Below, piece after piece: positions 35,259-46,914 of a DNA stretch of 64,000 bases. Under the pieces are notes generated by a model that was given only the letters and a program-made list of their open reading frames with translations, did no database searches and was not told where the DNA came from. The stretch is taken from contig OX485803.1 in NCBI GenBank assembly GCA_950295325.1, positions 69,083,554 to 69,147,553 of the forward strand, read 5' to 3'. The position numbers and the translations under genes are program-made. Positions within the stretch are counted from its first letter, which is position 1. Every line of letters starts with the position of its first letter. This DNA comes from Polytrichum commune. Lineage: Eukaryota > Streptophyta > Polytrichopsida > Polytrichales > Polytrichaceae.

Positions 35259-37172
35259 ATGAAGGACGGTCTCTGGGAGCTACCGATGACTGTAAAAGGA
35301 CATAGCTTCCTTCCACGGAAGCGTCAAGATGTGCTGTGGACCGTGAAATCCACAGCATTCATTAGTAGCCTGGCCATGTTTGTGGCGCTCGGTGTGGTCA
35401 TGTCCTTCTCGCGGACACGACCATTCCTGTCCATTTCCGTCACACCGCGCGAAGAGCTTGATTCGAGAACCGGTGACCGTCGCGTTAGTTGGACGAAACC
35501 CACGGAACTGCCGACAGAGGTTCAAAAGCTCATTGAGGATATTAGACGAGCCAGGAAAGTTGCGGAAGACGCGAATCCCAATGCGACCGTGTTCTCCGAA
35601 CAGGATCGCGCTGCATGGCACAAGGAAAACCCGTGCATGAGCCGGTTGGAGCTTGTGCCCGCGTACAATGAGCGCCGCAATTCCGAAATCCTCCAAGAGA
35701 ATCCGTTCTTGGAGCAGGTGCTGGTCGAGTACTCGAAATTCCATCGAGCGTGTATGCGCAACATAATTGGCGACGACATTGTGGGATATTTCATGCGGCA
35801 GGATGTGTCGAGCGGGTGCAAATTCGTCTTGGGTGACAATGAGGTGGGTACAGGCATTGGCAACAAGGTCCTGTCTGCGGCCGCGCAAGTTGTTTACGCC
35901 ATGCTGACGCAGCGAGTCTTGCTGGTCCCCATGTCGACCTCCATCCCGGGGATCATGTGCGAGCCATTCGAAGGCTCCAGCTGGAAAATTACCACGGACG
36001 GGAAACTCACGCCCGCAAGGGAGCACAACCATTACTGGCACCATGTCGCGGAGGTCATCAAGGGCTCCGATGCGATGCACCTCGGGTGGAACAACTCGAC
36101 GACATTGTACGCGGCGCGCGTGAACGAGGACTGGGATTGTCAACCTCAGAAGCGATTCTTCTGCGACGCGGAGCAGGAATTTTACGAAACGTATGTCCAC
36201 TGGATGTACTTCTCGGAGTGTTTGTATTACCTTCCGAAGCTCTTTGCGGTCCCTAGGTTTAGGCCCACCTTGGAGGCGCTCTTCCCGGACAGGATGGCGC
36301 TCACTAACTTGTTGCGAACCGTGTTGCTCCCGTCAGATCCCGTGTGGCTCCGTGTGCAACAAATGAATCATATCCATTTCAAGCACGTGACGCATCGAGT
36401 GGGAATTCAGGCGCGCTACTTCCACGGCAAGAGCGACTACGACCTTCTTCATGAAGCTACCGAGAGTGCTGTCGCGCAATGCCTTCTCGACAACCACCTC
36501 CTCCCAAACACGAGCCTCTCAAACACCCTCAACGGCGAGGAGAAGGACGCGACTACAATTTATGACCATGAAAACAACGTCAATGTCGTCCTCTCGCAAG
36601 AAGACACCTCTGCCTCGAAATCCGTGGCGGCCTCCGACACGTACTTGCTCTTCATCACGTCCCTCTACGACGGCTTGAAAGACCACCTGACGAAGATCTA
36701 CATCCGCAATCCCGTGCGCACGAGGGAGGCCGTCGGAATCGTGCAGCTCACGCACGAAGATAGACAGCAATTCGGGCTCGAGGTCGACAGGCAGGCGTTG
36801 GCGGAAGTGCTGGGCCTCAGCCTGTGTGACGAGCTCGTCGTCACCGGGCAGTCGACTTTCGGTGCCATTGCCGCCGGCTATGGCGGCATCGTTCCGTGGT
36901 TCATTGACATCCGCCCGGACTCCACCACAGGATGTGTCCGCGGCCACAGCGTGGATGCGTGTTACCAGCTCCCAAGCTCCAAGCACTACACTTGCCCTTA
37001 CGCGCCGGATCTCGACGGGAAGCTCATCCACGACGTCGTGCCGTACATCCACGATTGCCATGACTTGGAGAATCCAGCCGTGAAGGTGCATGGCGCGGGG
37101 CTCGGATTCCAGCTCATGACGGGGCGCAAGATGCATCGCACCTCAAATGCCAGCGTAATTCATCAACAGTGA
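35259..37172 (+). CDS. GT37-family fucosyltransferase B (intronless)
   Basis: The 637 aa type II Golgi enzyme is a paralogue of fucosyltransferase A. The start at 35259 is the first ATG after an in-frame TAA at 35250. A membrane anchor lies at residues 31-50. GTGIGNKVLS (197-206) and TQRVLLV form the conserved N-terminal block. RFFCDAEQ is at 299-306, RVGIQARYF at 380-388, LFITSL at 464-469 and QSTFGAIAAGYGG at 531-543. An Asn/Ser/Asp-rich loop (about 415-460) precedes LFITSL, as in A. No intron occurs at the position used in A (DPHQ/VWSEG, matching SWKITTDGK here). Coding GC is clearly higher than in the flanks. GDP-fucose use and wall or proteoglycan glycans are inferred from the family; the acceptor is unknown. 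Confidence 0.88.
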   Translation: MKDGLWELPMTVKGHSFLPRKRQDVLWTVKSTAFISSLAMFVALGVVMSFSRTRPFLSISVTPREELDSRTGDRRVSWTKPTELPTEVQKLIEDIRRARKVAEDANPNATVFSEQDRAAWHKENPCMSRLELVPAYNERRNSEILQENPFLEQVLVEYSKFHRACMRNIIGDDIVGYFMRQDVSSGCKFVLGDNEVGTGIGNKVLSAAAQVVYAMLTQRVLLVPMSTSIPGIMCEPFEGSSWKITTDGKLTPAREHNHYWHHVAEVIKGSDAMHLGWNNSTTLYAARVNEDWDCQPQKRFFCDAEQEFYETYVHWMYFSECLYYLPKLFAVPRFRPTLEALFPDRMALTNLLRTVLLPSDPVWLRVQQMNHIHFKHVTHRVGIQARYFHGKSDYDLLHEATESAVAQCLLDNHLLPNTSLSNTLNGEEKDATTIYDHENNVNVVLSQEDTSASKSVAASDTYLLFITSLYDGLKDHLTKIYIRNPVRTREAVGIVQLTHEDRQQFGLEVDRQALAEVLGLSLCDELVVTGQSTFGAIAAGYGGIVPWFIDIRPDSTTGCVRGHSVDACYQLPSSKHYTCPYAPDLDGKLIHDVVPYIHDCHDLENPAVKVHGAGLGFQLMTGRKMHRTSNASVIHQQ

Positions 37173-37522
37173 TCAAGAGGCGGCAGACAGACTGATCAAA
37201 CGAGTACGGTAGAAATTCAAATAACATTTGTCCGAAATGCATCCCCTGTTTCTGACCTCTTCACAAAGTCCCTGCGGACAGGCACATTGTTCCTGCAATC
37301 TATTTGGAGAGGACTGACGATTTTCCCAATAAGGTTGATCAGACCTCATCTGCCAGCCAAAGTGGGCAGTGATCAAGAGGCAGACTCATCAAAGGTAGCG
37401 TCTGGTGTAACATTCCTCCGAAATGCTTCCTCTGTTTCACTCTACACAAATGCCCTGCCTACAGGTGCATTGTTCCTGCAATTAATTTGCAGGAGATTCA
37501 CGAATTTCTCAATAAGGTAGCT
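37167..37522 (+). repeat. Tandem duplication (200 bp period) starting at the fucosyltransferase B stop codon
   Basis: CAGTGATCAAGAGGC occurs at 37167 (including the TGA stop) and again at 37367, exactly 200 bp later. CATTGTTCCTGCAAT and the TTTCCCAATAAGG/TTTCTCAATAAGG ends follow in each unit. The 3' untranslated region thus contains two diverged copies of one unit. Confidence 0.8.
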
Positions 37523-40313
37523 GAGCCACCTAGTACTAGCGAAATCATTAACCTAGACAATGAAGAGAATATAAGTAAATAGCTCGAACATTCATCACCA
37601 GATTGCGTTGTGCGATCCGGCCGATGATAATCAATTAGTAGTGTTAGTGAGAGCTAGCTGGTACAGTTACCATATTGAAGATGAGATTTGCATGGCTCAT
37701 GCAGACATTGTTGGAAAGGGATTCAGCAGTTGCAGGCATTTGATTCTCTAGACCTCATCATGTTCCTGGAAATCACAAGCAAAATCGCTTGACACCAAAC
37801 TTGTAAATTTTTCCATTACCTCATTCATAAAGAGCAGAGCAGTTCTTCTCTTCGTACATGTTTTTGCAACAACACTCCATACTAGAGAATTTATTTCGCT
37901 GTGTGCAAATACAGTGCCCGAGTGGAGAATTCCTTTACCCCTACTTGTGAATCTTCTGATTTGTTTTACTGCTTGCACTTGTATTCTGATAATTCTATTA
38001 GTACATAAGAGTATTAAACAGCTACATGATGGTCTCTTTCCAAAGGAGGCTGAAATTAAAAAGCTCTGATACTTCAATGTTGTTTGTTCAAAAGTTCACG
38101 ATTGACAGCCTTGGAGTGCTCCCCACAAATGAGAAATCCCGGAATTAACTAAAGGAGAATTATGTTCATGTAATACCTGGTCCCATGAGACGCAGCCAAG
38201 GAATTGTTTAATGCTGAGTGTTTCTTTGAAGCTTAAGTCACCTGCATTGAATCTGTTCGATTAATTACTACAAAGAAAAGGCTGCTTGAGCTCCATGGAC
38301 CAATATGAAAGATTGACATAGTGAAATCGATTCTGCTTGCCACTGTCCATACGAAAAGGTTAAATGACATTTTTGAAAGCACATGTGAAAGGCATGTGAG
38401 CCTAAGTGATCAATGTATGGACCAATGTTGGGTCGGTATTAGAGTTATTTGTTAAGTAAAGCAGATGAAACCAATGGGTTTAGTTTCAAATTTTGAGTTT
38501 ATGAGAATCAACACAGTTGTCAAGTTTTCTTAGTGCTTAAATTACCATACACTTAGAAGGACTTATGGATAACTCTATTATCCTTGAGTTCTTGTTGAAA
38601 AATGTTAGGTATAGCCACCCTAAGGGTAAATCCATCATTGAGTATACCCTTTAGGGAAGGTGTATCCAATATTCTTCAACATGAGCTCAATGGCAAACAT
38701 GGTATTCGCAAAAATGTCACATGGCATGTATAAATGTCATATATGTTATTTTCTTATATGCAAGGAAGGTCGGCTTGAATTGGTCTTTGGTGGCAGCTTT
38801 TGCCAACTATAGCTTTTTCCAAAGTTTAAATGCATTTCACAAGACTAGAACTTGAGTTGGCCTTGGAAAAAAAAGTCACATGTGAATGTGATGTTTTCAC
38901 GAATACTGTGTTGGCAATCATGTCCACCCAATAATATACCAAGCATATCCACCTCTAAAGGGTAATGTTTACCCAAAATTATCATCATAATTCTTTAGAT
39001 GAACGATATATTTGTTTTTGTAAGTTCAACGTTCATAAAATTTTATGTACAACATACAACATAACTCAAGGCAATAGGAAAACATAATCTAAATAATGAA
39101 ATGACTAGACATTTCAATGTCTAGAACCATAGAGTCAAGATCAAATATTAATTTGAAATATATTCGAATAGCTTCACACATGACACATCAACATTGAAAA
39201 ACAAAAATGCAAGCCTAAATATAATTATCCCAATCTTGTTTTACATTTTTAGTGTGTGCATCCACTTTATTGGGAGACTCCAAATTTGGAGTTTCAAGAA
39301 TCTCTTATTCATCCTCACCAAAGCTTTTTAAATGACTAGCTATATGATTTGTAGCACCGACATGAGGATCATCCAACGTCTAGTGATCAATTGGCCTACC
39401 CTTCAAAATCCATCGAGGCGTTTACTATGGATGAGAACTCAAAGTTCACATGAAGACACAAGAACAACAATTAGTAGTTCAATATTAAGCTAACCATGTC
39501 AACCACAAATTGTCATTGTATAGTGCAAAATCCACCATGCATAATCACACAAACAATCCACAACTCAACTTACTAGATTTAAAGGTGATGAGGAAAGACC
39601 TAATGAAAACAAGAAGAGAAGTTCTTTAAATTTGTCTTGGAGAAAGCAAAGCTCTAGTGAAACATTTGTTGTGTTGGATGGAAAAATACCCTAATGTGAA
39701 TGGGGATTATAAAACTATCATCCAAGTAACGCATAAGGATACCCTTGACCAAAGAGTATACCCTTTGGGTAACCATAGTACGTTGGGTAAAGAAAAATTC
39801 TTAGTGTATAAAGGTACCTGATGGATATCACCATATGCCCCTTTGATTGCAAATAGGTAAAGGGGTTCCTTTACTTGGCATTACCCTTTTCATTACCCTA
39901 TTGATCCAGATACACACTCAACATTAATATAGACCCACTTAGGTTTGCATCATAAAATGAAAAGATGTATGAAATACATTGTTGGAGATTCTGACCTCAT
40001 TTGCAATCAATGTTTGTTTTAGGCTCACAATGCAAATAACTAAATGTTCTCATTCCTAACTTCCTAGTAATCAAAATTAGATTATAGATATATGTGACAA
40101 CTCCTAATGATGATACAATCTAACCTTTATAAGTGTTAAAATTCCATATGTGTCATAATTTTTTCTACCCCCTACTTAGGGGGACAACAAAGACATTAAG
40201 TGTTAAGTGTTAACTAAATGTCTACTCTTCTCTTTGTATATTTTCCTTCTAAATTTGTTAACTTATTATTATATTGTATAATATCATGCAATATAACATA
40301 TCATATACATAGA
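37523..40313. other. Intergenic, no gene
   Basis: No gene recognised. The stretch contains a dispersed repeat at 38448-38560 (partner of 3683-3800) and several ACCCTTTAGGG/ACCCTTTGGG words near 38620-38670 and 39740-39770. These may be degraded inverted ends of an unresolved element. Confidence 0.45.
38448..38560 (-). repeat. Dispersed repeat, inverted partner of 3683-3800
   Basis: On minus it reads GTATGGTAATTTAAGCACTA and TTGATTCTCATAAACTCAA, matching 3683-3800. No terminal structure was seen. Confidence 0.55.
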
Positions 40314-40720
40314 ACTTCAAAGTCTCCTACAACGACCAAGGGTTTTATGAGAATGCTCGAATTCTTGAGGATGTTGCTTCTGACTTTCAAATTTGTAGGT
40401 CAAATCGCATACCTTTAAAAAACTATAAAAGAAAATTCCAATGGTAGTGGTTTGGATTGAATCTAGCATTTAACGAGTGAATATGGTTGTCCAAAATTTT
40501 CCTTCGAAGTATCCTGCGGTGGCCGAAAGTTTTTTTGAGTGTGCTCAAATTCTTGAGAATGTTGCTTTTGAATTTTAGATTTGTAGGTCAAATCGCATAC
40601 CACTAGAAAGCTATTGACAAGATGTTTTAAACAATATTATTTTTGGTTGAATCTAACATCTAATGAGTGACTTATGCTTGTCCAAAAATTTCTTTCCAAG
40701 TCTTCTACGACAGCCTAGAG
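40314..40720 (+). repeat. Degenerate tandem repeat, about 188 bp, a little over two copies
   Basis: Units start near 40314, 40501 and 40692 with (C/T)TTC.AAGT.TCCT(A/G)C. They share CTCAAATTCTTGAG/CTCGAATTCTTGAG and TTTGTAGGTCAAATCGCATACC. Diverged and non-coding. Confidence 0.7.
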
Positions 40721-40834
40721 TTTTGTTTTTGGGGTTTTGTGGGTGTTGTTGTGAATTCTGTGGATACGCTTTGTGTCCCTATGATTTAGGGTCATTTTAG
40801 CAACTATCTTTCAATTAAATCCAGGGCAGCCGAG

Positions 40835-41200
40835 ATGGGAAACACTTCAAAGCTTAGTTTGGCTCAAAAGAAAGATCTTGATGTATCGACAAAGTCAGGT
40901 TTAATAAGGGCAACGTATTAGCAACAAAGCTCTAACATTGTGGGCAAATGCTAAACTCCAAATCTCTTCATCTGAAATGACCATTTCTAGGTCGCTCAAG
41001 AGAAAAGATTGTTGAATGTATACATTGAAGCACCTTAGAATATTGAGAGAGTAAGAAAGGTTTCTTGCCCTAAGGTTGAGAATGCTACGTCTTCTTGGTT
41101 TACAGTGATACATGAACATGATGCCACCATGACAAATGATCTTTTGATAGCAGCTGCAAAGAAATTCTATAGCACGAACCAAAGAAATCCACCTCACAAG
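40835..41200 (+). pseudogene. Pogo/CENP-B-like transposase N-terminal relic
   Basis: An ATG opens MGNTSKLSLAQKKDL, resembling the start of CENP-B/Jerky/pogo-type DNA-binding domains. In a second frame, LTLWANAKLQISSSEMTISR fits the 'LW...F....S..TISR' helix-turn-helix. Back in the first frame, KVSCPKVENATSSWF followed by NDLLIAAAKKFY fits the second (Tc5-type) helix-turn-helix. Stops and frame changes show decay. No DDE catalytic domain is visible downstream. This is the only transposase trace of the TA-targeting kind in the window. Confidence 0.5.
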
Positions 41201-41638
41201 GAGCTACAATATTCACATGCAAAGGTCTATTGATGTTATGCATTTGGTTAAAAAGAGTTTGAGAAAATGATTGATCTCCTCCATGTGAATCAACTCCAAC
41301 AGACCTTCATAAATGCCTTCTTCTATCCTAGAGAACTGGAAATCAAGAAGTAAAACTCCTCACTTATATTTTGAAACTTCATTTAATGTTACAATAATAT
41401 TTTACTTGCATTACATTTATAAGTGTTATCTTCTCATTCACTAAACTATGTATATGTTAAAATGTTAACATTCTATATGTGTTAAAAAAATTCCCACTCC
41501 CCATTGTTAATAGATATGGACGGTAGACTGTAGCAAAGAATTTTTGTTCCCATTTAAAACTAACTTCATGATCCTAATTAAGTGGTTTACAAATACATCT
41601 GTTTGAACTTTGAGATTGAACAACAAAAGCATGTACTA
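41201..41638. other. Flank of the transposase relic, no gene
   Basis: AT-rich; could be the decayed middle of the same transposase, but I see no motif. Confidence 0.35.
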
Positions 41639-42011
41639 CCCTAAATATGACATTTAGTGTCATATGGTATTTAATGTCACTATGGCAACTTTTTGGATGA
41701 CATTTCTTATGAATAAGTTCACAAATATTTTTGTGGATGATGGATAAGTTCATCCATTAGCCAAAACCCTATTTTCTCTTGTCAGCAACTTGTGATGAAG
41801 TATTGTCATGGATGATTGAAATTTAGATGAAAAATCACTTGGTAAGTGACAGTAATTGCAACACTGTAAATCCTAAAATCGCCAAATTTTTTTACAATGA
41901 ATGACAAATAATGTTGGGTTAACATTTAGTGTTGGTGACACTATACCGCGGTTTACAATTAGTATTGAGCAAGACAATTAGAATTGGTGACACTATATAT
42001 CATGTTTAGTG
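41639..42011. mobile_element. TA-flanked MITE, 370 bp CACTAAAT family, copy 2
   Basis: The 373 bp copy is bounded by TA. The left end is CCCTAAATATGACATTTAGTG (first bases mutated) and the right end is CATGTTTAGTG. The interior TTCTCTTGTCAGCAACTTG and GAGCAAGACAATTAGAATTG match copies 1 and 3. Confidence 0.8.
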
Positions 42012-44584
42012 TAGTATAGCTTGCAGAGTATTGCAAAGTAAAGATGACGTAAGTGCACACTAGGACAATAGACATGTGGAGGAGAACAAGGTTGGATTTA
42101 AAGTACGGGTGACGTACAAAGTTCACACATATAATATATTATATGATGAAAGGCCTTTGAAGAACTTAACCCCTAAAAGGGCCTCACAAGCACCAATTTG
42201 TCAAACTTACATCAGCACCAAGTGAGACTGATTTGATTCTCTTTTTGATGGCATTGTAGCACGTCGTTCGTCAAGTATAGCGTCATCACGGGCAATATAT
42301 TATTCTTTGATATTATGTTGGGATTCACGTTTGTAAGTAGTGAGGCTGGGGGATTGGCCAAGCTAAAATCTTGTTATCCTCAATTCAATACTGCAAGTAC
42401 ACCCTAAACTCCGTAATATCAACCTTCATAATGTCACACACTCTCTAATATCCCAAAATCTTACGGCACGGATGTTCGTAGTTCAAATCTCACTCCTTAT
42501 TGTCACATTTTTCTTCTTTATATCACGAAATTTGTCATTAATGCAAACTATCCAAGAAGTCAATTCACACCCTCGCATTGTGCCATGTGTCAACATGGGA
42601 GTGTCTTCTTCTTCTTCTTTTTCTTCTTCTTATGTCACTTGTTGAATGTTGGTGCATGTGTTTGTCACATCGCCCAGGAAGGCGAAGCGGAGTGGACCAC
42701 ACTAGCATAGGTGACAAGTGAACGAATTTGTAACTCCATAATGTCACATGCTACACTAATTCTATAATATCACGCATCCATGTTAACACTACAAAACTTT
42801 GTAATATCATGTGTTGTTTGGTTGCCACAAGTGTGATACTCCAGAGTTTAGAATGTACAACTATGCTTGCTCTTCAGCTCTTCATTCTATTTTGATTCAG
42901 AGAACAATGAGTTGATTATAATCATTCGGAACAATTAGGATCATTTGGAAGGGTGCATAATTTTGTGTTCATTTGTTTTTTTTATTGGAAGTGGATTAAG
43001 AAATTGTATAGCTAAAGTGATCATCTTTACCTCAAGTATGCTTACTCTAATCATCTCTTCTCACCTGAAAGTATGAGTTGCTTAGTCTCATTCCGAGAAG
43101 TATTTTGCTTTAGGCTTTCATTGTTCTAAAAGCCTGTTGTATGACATGTGCAGTTTGCCTAAGGAGATTATGAGGTTGATGCTTGCAAAAGTTATAGACA
43201 CTTTACAAAATGTTTTTTTGGCTTGTCTGAAGTTATTATGATTTCTTCATATGTGAAATCTACTTAAGTAGAATACAATAACTTGCACTAAATTGTTTCA
43301 CTTCCTTCAAACATTACAAATTAAAGGTTTGGAAACAATGATTGCTTCTACAACATGTTGGGTATTCTTTTTGACATTACTCTAAAATTAAAAGTGGAAA
43401 AAATTTCAACCATCATAAATATACAATGGCTTAGTAACTTAGTAATGGTCAAGATGTGGTGAGGTTGTTGCCATATTGTTCTCTATCATTGCCCATGGTG
43501 GTGGTGGATGAAAGAGGAAGACAACAAGGTGACATCCATGATGGACGGGAGAGGGGGGAGGGGGGTGGTTGGGCCATAGGGATACCATTGGGGGAATGGC
43601 ATGGGTTCAAGCTAGTGAAACTACGAATGTTCTGTGAAGTTCTCTTGTCCTTAAAAAGACACAAAGGAATACTTCAATTAGTACTTTGTCCTTAACACAT
43701 TGGGAAGGGTAGGGATGACTCATTTTGCCCAAAATAGGCCACCTTGTATGTTCAGTAGCACATTTAACATGCCCCCACACAACTTGGTCAACTTCAACTT
43801 TATCTTGTTTCATCACTCCACCAAGTCATCTAAAAAGACACATAATTGCAATAGCTTCTAAGACTTATATTGTAGACTTAGATGCTTATGAGTTGCATCC
43901 GGGGGATGAAAAAATCTTCAAAGACTTTATTGATGAATACAGGCATTTTACATTATACATATAATGAGGGTTCATTATTATTCAAATTATTATTTATATA
44001 TTTATGTTAATGACTATATATGAATGTAATATTTTTTACATATACATATTGTTGCTTGTTATTTTATCATTGAAATTATACGTGCTTGATTTCACACCCA
44101 AAACACACACACAAATTGTACGTACTTGATTTTTAGAATATGCAGCAAATGCACATGGTTCTTCGGTTTTAATGAAAGGTGCACCCCCATGCAAGCCACT
44201 TAAGACCAATCTCCTTAGGCAAGTCCAATTTGGTGTGTCTAGACTTCAAAGGAATGTGCACATCTACCACATGTGCCAATGATCCGATTGCAATCTTAAC
44301 ACACCATCAATCAAATTCAATCCCAACCCCAACCCCAACCCCAAATCCAAATCCAAATCCAAATCCAAGAATTGAATTGTTCAATGGTACAACATGGATC
44401 TAGCATTTCTAAATGGGTTGTTGGAATAAATTTGAACTCCAAGTTCCCACTTCCTCTGAAGCATAAGCTCAAGCACAACTACAACCAAATCTTTTTGCAG
44501 TAATTCTTATCCTTAATGAGAGAAGACTCAAGGAGAATTAAAATCCCAAATCATTTGCCCTCCCCCTCCCAGGAATAGGTCAAC
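42012..44584. other. Intergenic, no gene
   Basis: Holds a (CTT)n tract near 42606-42630, many TAATGTCAC/TAATATCAC words at 42420-42810, and a C-rich hexamer tract near 44311-44370 ((CCCAAC)n then (CAAATC)n). No gene. Confidence 0.45.
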
Positions 44585-46110
44585 TGAAGGTATGAAATAT
44601 TTACGTGTTATTACCAATTTTGGCTCTACACATTGCTAAAATGGAAAATACAAAAGAAAATCACCATAAACAAAGAAAAAAACCAAAGCAAACTTCTACT
44701 AGCCTCACTAGCCACGATAAGGCAAAAGATCAAAATACTAAACACAGAAGTCAAACCTGGTGTAGCATATGCATACTATGGCATACCATTCTCAAAACCA
44801 TATACAATAAAAGTTGACAAAATTCTAAGTAAACTCACCAAAGACATATGCAAAATCCCAAAAAGAACAACAAACGTCCTCATATAGCTCAACATAGAAG
44901 ACTATGGCATAAACACCACATCAATACTCCCATAGGCACACAACTCATGTAAGCTAGGGCCAACTAGGAAGAATATATCAAGGACTCACCAAATACATAG
45001 CAACAAAATACAGAGGATCCCTAAACCTCCCCAAACTCAAACACCTAGCATGCTCCCCGGGTAGGGCACTTGCGAAAATTTATTAAACCATGTGAGAAAG
45101 AATGTAGGGTAATTTTTATTCATTTGTGAGAAAATTTATACAATTCTTCGATATAATGAAGCACCTCTTCAATTACAAAGTTGTGTGTATAAAAAAATAA
45201 GGGTACCATATAATGCATCAATTTATCTAATTCTTTCAATCTAAAATAGGGTTGGGAATAGTAGGTAGAGAAAAAAATATTGAGGCAGAGGTATGCAATG
45301 CATTTTATGGTGGTCAATGGATGAAAAACTATCCATTTTCAATCCAAATTCCCAAATGAAAAATTTGGATGACGAGGGTTTTGGTGTTCTTTGCTTTGTG
45401 TGTTGTATCTTTGATTTTTGCCTAGGGTTGCTTGCGCCAATGCAGCGTTGCTTGTGAGGCAAGATTTGGTGTTGAAGTTCTTGACGTGCATTTTGTGGTT
45501 GTGTGTGGTTTTCAGAGTTCTAGTAGTAGAATCTTGTCTTTCAAGAGTCCTACGATTCGTCATTCATGGGGTCAAATATAAAAATTATAAGGAACATAGG
45601 GTTCTAGAAACTAGTTCACTTGCGACTTTATAAATACAAATAGGGTCATCTAAAATGAAAAAAATTAGATTTATCTGTATTGATAGGGTGTAAAGAATTC
45701 CAATTTCTTAGATAAATAGCCCCATGATAAATACCCTTCCGTCGCAGATGGGTTATTAAATACATGTATGAGTGCCCTACCCGAGGCATGCTCCCAATCA
45801 CCCATGGCAATAACCCTTTTTCTCCTTGAAAGAGAATTCAAAATACATGTCCACGCCGCAAACCAAACATTCCCCATCAAACAAACCTAACTTGAACACC
45901 AATGGCTCACTAACCCAAACCTCAACATACTCCCCCAAGAACAAATAGAGAATGCTATGAAATACCTCAACAAACTACATCAATACAACATAACAATAAT
46001 AGAACAAATCCAAACCCAAAATCAAACAACAATCCTAACCACAAAAGAATTCAAACAAAAATGCAAAGCCTTGCCCCAAATCATCAAAGAAACCCTACAC
46101 TAAGCCCACA
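44585..46110 (+). pseudogene. LINE reverse transcriptase relic split by a TIR element
   Basis: The left part (44585-45056) reads MKYLRVITNFGST, VKPGVAYAYYGIPF, DICKIPKRTTNVLI and IEDYGINTTSI. The right part (45786-46110) reads LLEREFKIHVHAANQTFPI. This order, an 'AYAYY.PF' block, 'ICK.PK.T.N', 'EDFG...TSLL' and 'LLERE', is what I know from the C-terminal half of non-seed-plant and algal LINE-like reverse transcriptases. Stops and frame changes are frequent. The 729 bp insert at 45057-45785 divides it, and the two halves meet in frame across the insertion when one target copy is removed. Confidence 0.6.
45057..45785. mobile_element. Mutator-like TIR element, 729 bp, 9 bp target duplication
   Basis: The left end CCGGGTAGGGCACTTGCGAA and the right end on minus, CTCGGGTAGGGCACTCATAC, are inverted repeats continuing to ATTTA(T)TAA.CC. 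The direct repeat GCATGCTCC flanks it at 45048-45056 and 45786-45794. A 9 bp duplication with TIRs is the Mutator-like signature. No transposase is inside. The interior around 45350-45640 has a different, GT-rich texture and could be captured host sequence. Confidence 0.75.
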
Positions 46111-46914
46111 CAATATTCCCACCACAACAACATTAACAACAATAAAGAGATCTTCATATATATATATATGCAAATCCGTATACAAATGGTCAAAATGAGC
46201 CCACCTACCGTAAGGATAGGCAGTTAATCCTACCACTGTAACAAGGGGACTCTTGAACAAAGTAAGGCCAACGGGCTCAAATTCACGTCGGTGGAAACAC
46301 GGACATTAAATTTTCTTTTCTTTTCTTTTCTTTGGTCTACGCACCAACTTAGTCATTACTAGACTAAATAGTTTTAAACTTGTGGACCACATTAATTTTA
46401 AACTTACACTAAATTTCTAGTGAAAAATTAGCTTGGGCCACATTTATTTATTTAGAAAAAAAATCAATTTGGGTGACTATTTTATTTTGTGCTATTTTTG
46501 TCGTAAATCAATATTCACACTATTGGCTGAAATTTCTAATGAAGACTTAGTGGAAGACCTGGGGTCTTTGACTCATGCTAATTCCACCTTGACTTGGGAA
46601 TTAGTGTGGCCCACGTTAATTAATTCCATGCTAAATTTCCACTCATACGAATGGAACTACTTCGTGTAGTTCTGCATTAGCAAGCGGCTCTTATTAGCTT
46701 CAGGGACCGATGGCTATGGCAGATTCAGAGATAGCCTGTGCACATTCTTAGTCTGCAGGCCAATCGAAGCAATTCAAGGGATGTTGGCGACGATGGGCAG
46801 AATGAATCCTACCGCATATTTCACATCTGGTAATATATATGGGCGATGAAACTCTGCTCTACAAATCCACCGAGTCGTCAATCCTTTTCTCAAGGCAGGC
46901 GGGGCTTGGCTGAA
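46111..46914. other. Intergenic between LINE relic and P450 pseudogene
   Basis: A (TTTTC)n tract is at 46310-46333. The region otherwise holds nothing recognisable. The 78-codon frame at 46433-46669 has no motif. Confidence 0.45.

Noticed and set aside
35280..36200. 306-codon minus-strand frame
   Set aside because: It is antisense to the GC-rich fucosyltransferase B coding sequence and is explained by codon bias of that gene.
38600..39900. A 1.2 kb inverted-repeat element suggested by ACCCTTTAGGG/ACCCTTTGGG words
   Set aside because: The arms do not align beyond short words and no target duplication was found.
42470..42520. GTTCAAATCTC resembling a tRNA B box
   Set aside because: No matching A box or cloverleaf arms nearby.
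44179..44403. 74-codon frame with a PTPTPTPNPNPN stretch
   Set aside because: The stretch is the CCCAAC/CAAATC simple repeat in translation.
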